Assembly (NCBI GenBank): GCA_949299435.1
Contig: CASGAK010000087.1
Location: 1-7,688 of the forward strand
DNA: 7,688 nt
From: an uncultured bacterium
GTDB lineage: Bacteria; Cyanobacteriota; Vampirovibrionia; Gastranaerophilales; Gastranaerophilaceae
Direction: 5' to 3'
Positions within the stretch are counted from its first letter, which is position 1, and every line of letters starts with the position of its first letter. Positions 5,135 through 7,688 of this stretch are shown piece after piece. The notes under the pieces are model-generated. The model ran no database searches. It saw nothing but the letters and a program-made list of their open reading frames with translations, and was not told the origin of the DNA. Made by a program: the position numbers and the translations under genes.

Positions 5135-6289
5135 TTATATTTCATCAAGCAAATCAGCTTCCTTTTTAAAATTTGTTTTTTGCTTACGTTTTTTTAAATT
5201 TTTCTTTTTTGTTTTATCAGACACATTTCGATAGGCATTATCGAGAGATATTTTAGTAATAGCACTACCGCTTCGTCTGTCAAAAAAAGTAAGCCAAAAA
5301 CTTCTGTCTATATTATCGACAGCAAATGAAATTCTTCCAACCTTTTTTTCTCCGGGATTTAAGTGCATAAACATCAATTTGGTATCTCCGAATATGGAAG
5401 GTCTGAAAACTTTATTGTAGTCATTTACAAGAGCCATATCAAGCCCGGAAAAGCTCTTATCAGACATATTCGATAACATAACCGTAATTGTTATCGTATT
5501 AAATTCTCCAAAAGGATCTTCTTCATGTTCAATATTACTTATATTAATATCGAGTCCTGGATAAAAAAGCTCATGCTGTTGTAGTGCAGTGTCTTTATAT
5601 ACAGGCAGAGGAACGGTTGTATTAATTTTTACACGGATTTGATCTCCTGGTGCAATTAGAACTTCATTTCCTTTTCTTATAAGTGCCATGCCAAGCCCTA
5701 TTACACCTCCGACTGCTGCTCCGCCGGCTATAGTATAGCCATGAGATGCAATAGCAGCTTCAAGTCCTAGCCAGTTAAGGGCTAAAAAGCCACCCGCGGC
5801 ACCGCCAACCATGGTATATCCTACATCTTGAGCTATGATTTTGGTTGTCTCTACTGCTGGGTGTAATTTCGTAGTCATCTTTCCTTCTATTGGAATTTCT
5901 CTACCATCTGGAGTGATTAAATAATCAAATCCAAGCTCTAACCAAGCTGAACGACCTAAATTTTTAGGATCGCCTGAATGAGTTATTTTGCCGTGAGCTA
6001 TTGTACCTTTAGGAATTATTACCCCTTTATCACCATAGACTTCATTGGTGACTTCAGCAAAGAATTCATCACCTTCCATGTTTATACTGCCATCTAGCAC
6101 CTGAGATACAGTCATATTAATTATGTCTTTACGCTCTAAGTGCTCTACTTCTCCTGTAAAAAGATCACTGGTGTCTTGCTTATATTGATCCGTATATTCA
6201 GCATGACCTTCAAACACCGGGGCTGCTGCCAATGCTATTGTATTTGAAAGAAATGCTCCTATTATTAAAACTGATAAAATTCTTTTCAT
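5135..6289 (-). CDS. Exported protein with VirB10-like beta module, glycine-zipper stretch and DUF4352-like domain
   Basis: The 384-residue protein starts with a Sec signal peptide (1-23, MKRILSVLIIGAFLSN... AAA). Residues 55-140 hold a beta-rich module (GVIIPKGTIAHGKITH, then LELGFDYLITPDGREIPI). This is the 'ipkGT...G.v....r..l.f..l..pdG..ipi' pattern also seen in VirB10/TrbI-like periplasmic proteins. Residues 157-205 are hydrophobic and glycine-rich (VGGAAGGF, AGGAAVGGVIGLG), like a glycine zipper that can enter a membrane. APGDQIRVKINTTVPLPV (213-230) closes the module. Residues 247-350 resemble a DUF4352/FxLYD-type beta sandwich (LNPGEKKVGRISFAV). A very basic tail (359-376) follows. 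It is probably envelope-anchored, but its role is unknown. There is no ribosome binding site, and the promoter predicts a leaderless mRNA. Confidence 0.75.
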   Translation of the reverse strand: MKRILSVLIIGAFLSNTIALAAAPVFEGHAEYTDQYKQDTSDLFTGEVEHLERKDIINMTVSQVLDGSINMEGDEFFAEVTNEVYGDKGVIIPKGTIAHGKITHSGDPKNLGRSAWLELGFDYLITPDGREIPIEGKMTTKLHPAVETTKIIAQDVGYTMVGGAAGGFLALNWLGLEAAIASHGYTIAGGAAVGGVIGLGMALIRKGNEVLIAPGDQIRVKINTTVPLPVYKDTALQQHELFYPGLDINISNIEHEEDPFGEFNTITITVMLSNMSDKSFSGLDMALVNDYNKVFRPSIFGDTKLMFMHLNPGEKKVGRISFAVDNIDRSFWLTFFDRRSGSAITKISLDNAYRNVSDKTKKKNLKKRKQKTNFKKEADLLDEI

Positions 6290-6295
6290 AACAAT

Positions 6296-6324
6296 ATTAT
6301 ACTACGCGATTAAAACTTTGTCAT
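6296..6324 (-). promoter_or_regulatory. Sigma-70 promoter predicting a leaderless mRNA for the exported protein gene
   Basis: On the reverse strand, -35 ATGACA (6319-6324), a 17-base spacer and a perfect -10 TATAAT (6296-6301) lie six bases (ATTGTT) before the ATG at 6289. Transcription would normally begin at the A of the start codon. No Shine-Dalgarno sequence exists between promoter and start. The geometry is identical to that of radA. Confidence 0.75.
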
Positions 6325-6336
6325 ACTAAAACATAT

Positions 6337-6366
6337 TTACCAATTTCATGATAATATAAATATACT
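6337..6366 (+). promoter_or_regulatory. Possible promoter of the RWYD-repeat gene
   Basis: TTACCA (6337-6342), an 18-base spacer and TATACT (6361-6366) would start transcription near 6373 and leave a leader of about 23 bases containing AAGGAG. The boxes are only moderate matches and other A/T-rich hexamers nearby could serve, so this is a tentative call. It is divergent from the promoter at 6296-6324. Confidence 0.35.
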
Positions 6367-6395
6367 GGAACAGGTAAAATAATATAAGGAGTTTT

Positions 6396-6698
6396 ATGAA
6401 ATTTAAACGCTGGTATGATGTTGATGTGACAATGAGCAGAGCTGTAGCTCTATGGGAAAGTGCCGAAGAAAACCTACAGACAATTTGTGCGGATTATGTG
6501 ATTGATAAGTTAAAAGATATTGATTTTGAAATGTCTTTAGACGAGCAATACAACTACATTATGCGAAGATGGTATGACAAAAATATAAAAATTTCTCACG
6601 CTATGGAGTATTTGAAACATGCACCCGAAGAAATCCAAAGACAGCTTGCTTTGGATATTATTGAATACATTGAACAAAACTCTGAAGAAAAAAAGTAA
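6396..6698 (+). CDS. Small helical protein built from two RWYD-type repeats, unknown function
   Basis: This 100-residue cytosolic protein contains an internal duplication. KRWYDVDVTMSRAVALWESA (4-23, continuing to 39) and RRWYDKNIKISHAMEYLKHA (57-76, continuing to 92) align without gaps over 36 residues at a 53-residue offset, with 11 identities. Both copies share RWYD, a Ser and Ala in the next helix, then A.E..Q. Each unit looks like two helices, with an acidic linker (DIDFEMSLDEQ) between them. I know no family. AAGGAG lies four bases before the ATG, so the start is firm. The next gene follows 50 bases downstream on the same strand. The fold suggests a small binding or scaffold protein, which is inference only. 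Confidence 0.8.
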   Translation: MKFKRWYDVDVTMSRAVALWESAEENLQTICADYVIDKLKDIDFEMSLDEQYNYIMRRWYDKNIKISHAMEYLKHAPEEIQRQLALDIIEYIEQNSEEKK

Positions 6699-6748
6699 TT
6701 TTTCTTTACATTTAGCCATGCTCTAAAAATATATTATAGACTTGAATT

Positions 6749-7093
6749 ATGAGTGATGAAATCAATAAAAAAGTAATAAATATATTTTCACAGCATAATA
6801 AAAAGTCCTCATCAGGCAGCAGTGAAAAAGTAAAATATTATGCCGGATTTAATTATGTAAAACTGAACAAAGATCATAACGGTAAAAAATTTAACAAAGA
6901 ACATCTTATTAAATACTCAAAAGGCTGTCATTATATAGTGCGAGTAATGAGAGAACTTGACGGAGAAGTAATTTTATACAATTATGATGTTCCGAATGAT
7001 GACCTTTTTAAATTTTTAAAATCATTTGAAGATAATACTTTAGATGGCAGAATAATCGAAATTGATAAATATTTTCCAAATGACTTGGCCTAA
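6749..7093 (+). CDS. Small soluble protein of unknown function
   Basis: The 114-residue protein has a polar, Ser/Lys-rich N-terminus (15-28, HNKKSSSGSSEKVK) that is probably disordered. An alpha/beta part follows with KVKYYAGFNYVKLNK (27-41), HYIVRVMRELDGEVILYNYDV (61-81), an acidic-aromatic helix NDDLFKFLKSFED (83-95) and a final strand GRIIEIDKYF. There is no signal peptide or membrane helix and I recognise no family. No Shine-Dalgarno sequence precedes the ATG. The only promoter-like A/T-rich stretch (TATTAT at 6732-6737) is 11 bases away. It lies between the RWYD-repeat gene and the radical SAM gene on the same strand and may share their transcript. Confidence 0.7.
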   Translation: MSDEINKKVINIFSQHNKKSSSGSSEKVKYYAGFNYVKLNKDHNGKKFNKEHLIKYSKGCHYIVRVMRELDGEVILYNYDVPNDDLFKFLKSFEDNTLDGRIIEIDKYFPNDLA

Positions 7094-7156
7094 ACTGATA
7101 AATGGCTTTGCGAAACTTTGGAAACAACCAAATCATAACTAAGCGGGATATAAATT

Positions 7157-7688
7157 ATGGAATGTTTTTTCAGAAAATACCATGAAAGTCTGTATAATTG
7201 TACAAAGCCCTATCAATATGTGGGCGGAGAGTTTTTGTCATTCAACAAATCATTTGAAGATGCAAAAATACGTTTTGCATTCGCCTTTCCTGATAAATAC
7301 GAAATAGGAATAAGTAACTTAGGACTCAGAGTTCTGTATAATCAAGTAAATACTCACCCTGATTATATGGCAGACCGAGTATATGCCCCAGAAGCTGACT
7401 TCAAGCCAGAGCCATTGTACGCACTTGAAAGCAAACGTTCAATAAAAGATTTTGATGCAATAGGATTTTCACTTCAATATGAGCTTGCATATCCGACCAT
7501 TTTAAAAATGCTTGAAATGGGAGGTATACCCTATAAAAATTCAGAAAGAGTTGATAACGATCCGATAATTTTAGCAGGCGGACCTTGTGCTTTTAACCCG
7601 CTTCCTATTGCTGACTTTATAGACGGATTTTTAATAGGAGATGGTGAAGACAGTATTTTAGAAGTTTGTGAGTGCTTGGAAAAAAGTA
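7157..7688 (+). CDS. TIGR03960-type radical SAM protein, N-terminal part cut by the window edge
   Basis: The frame from ATG at 7157 stays open to the window end (177 codons). Key segments are YQYVGGEFLSFNK (20-32), RFAFAFPDKYEIGISNLGLR (39-58), ADRVYAPEADF (72-82), LYALESKRSIKDFDAIGFSL (87-106), ILAGGPCAFNPLPIADF (about 140-156) and DGFLIGDGEDS (158-168). These match the B12-binding-like N-terminal domain of the TIGR03960 family, uncharacterised radical SAM proteins often encoded near or fused to a TIGR03936/DUF2344 domain and near ribonuclease E/G. The [4Fe-4S] CxxxCxxC motif would lie beyond the window. The start has only a weak GGGA ribosome binding site eight bases upstream. The substrate is unknown. 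Confidence 0.9.
   Translation, partial: MECFFRKYHESLYNCTKPYQYVGGEFLSFNKSFEDAKIRFAFAFPDKYEIGISNLGLRVLYNQVNTHPDYMADRVYAPEADFKPEPLYALESKRSIKDFDAIGFSLQYELAYPTILKMLEMGGIPYKNSERVDNDPIILAGGPCAFNPLPIADFIDGFLIGDGEDSILEVCECLEKS

Noticed and set aside
4342..6698. Possible shared helical pattern between the 122-residue protein and the RWYD-repeat protein
   Set aside because: Only a loose hydrophobic spacing matches (for example VREALLKFP against ISHAMEYLKHAP); there are too few identities to claim homology.
6685..6706. AAGAAAAA / TTTTTCTT inverted repeat over the stop of the RWYD-repeat gene
   Set aside because: The 8-bp stem is almost all A/T and the sequence is low complexity, with no proper U-run after a stable stem, so a terminator call is not justified.
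7117..7132. TTTGG / CCAAA inverted repeat before the radical SAM gene
   Set aside because: A 5-bp stem without a U-run is too weak to call a terminator or riboswitch.

Overview
The window is AT-rich, densely coded bacterial chromosome. The best guess for the source is a gut-type member of the Gastranaerophilales (Vampirovibrionia, formerly Melainabacteria). That guess rests on the low GC, on the type IV pilin-like N-terminus (KKAFTMAEVLITLGIIG) that is very common in that group, on several small lineage-type hypothetical proteins, and on a TIGR03960-type radical SAM protein. It was not tested by a search. No stretch over 300 bases lacks a gene, and I saw no rRNA, tRNA, CRISPR array, IS element or attachment site.

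Layout from left to right. (1) Positions 1-47, minus: the first 15 codons of glyceraldehyde-3-phosphate dehydrogenase (gap), with a good promoter and ribosome binding site. (2) 152-853, minus: a secreted type IV pilin-like protein with six cysteines. (3) 973-1758, plus: three closely spaced small genes encoding a Cro/C1-type regulator, a two-helix membrane protein and a DUF1413-like protein. They lie divergent to the pilin gene across a repeat-rich 119-base spacer. (4) 1763-3136, minus: radA, convergent with the previous set and only four bases away. (5) 3228-5051, minus: a compact operon encoding a BlaI/MecI-type repressor, an unknown 122-residue protein and a secreted, very divergent serpin-like protein. 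It has its own promoter and ends at a strong intrinsic terminator. (6) 5135-6289, minus: an exported protein with a VirB10-like beta module, a glycine-zipper hydrophobic stretch and a DUF4352-like C-terminal domain. (7) 6396 to the end, plus: a small protein made of two copies of an RWYD-containing helical repeat, an unknown 114-residue protein, and the N-terminal third or less of a TIGR03960-type radical SAM protein cut by the window edge.

Two points stand out. Both radA and the 5135-6289 gene have a near-consensus sigma-70 promoter whose -10 box ends exactly six bases before the ATG, with no Shine-Dalgarno sequence, which predicts leaderless mRNAs. The BlaI-type repressor lacks a visible BlaR1 partner and is co-transcribed with a periplasmic or secreted serpin-like protein, an arrangement I do not recognise as a described system.
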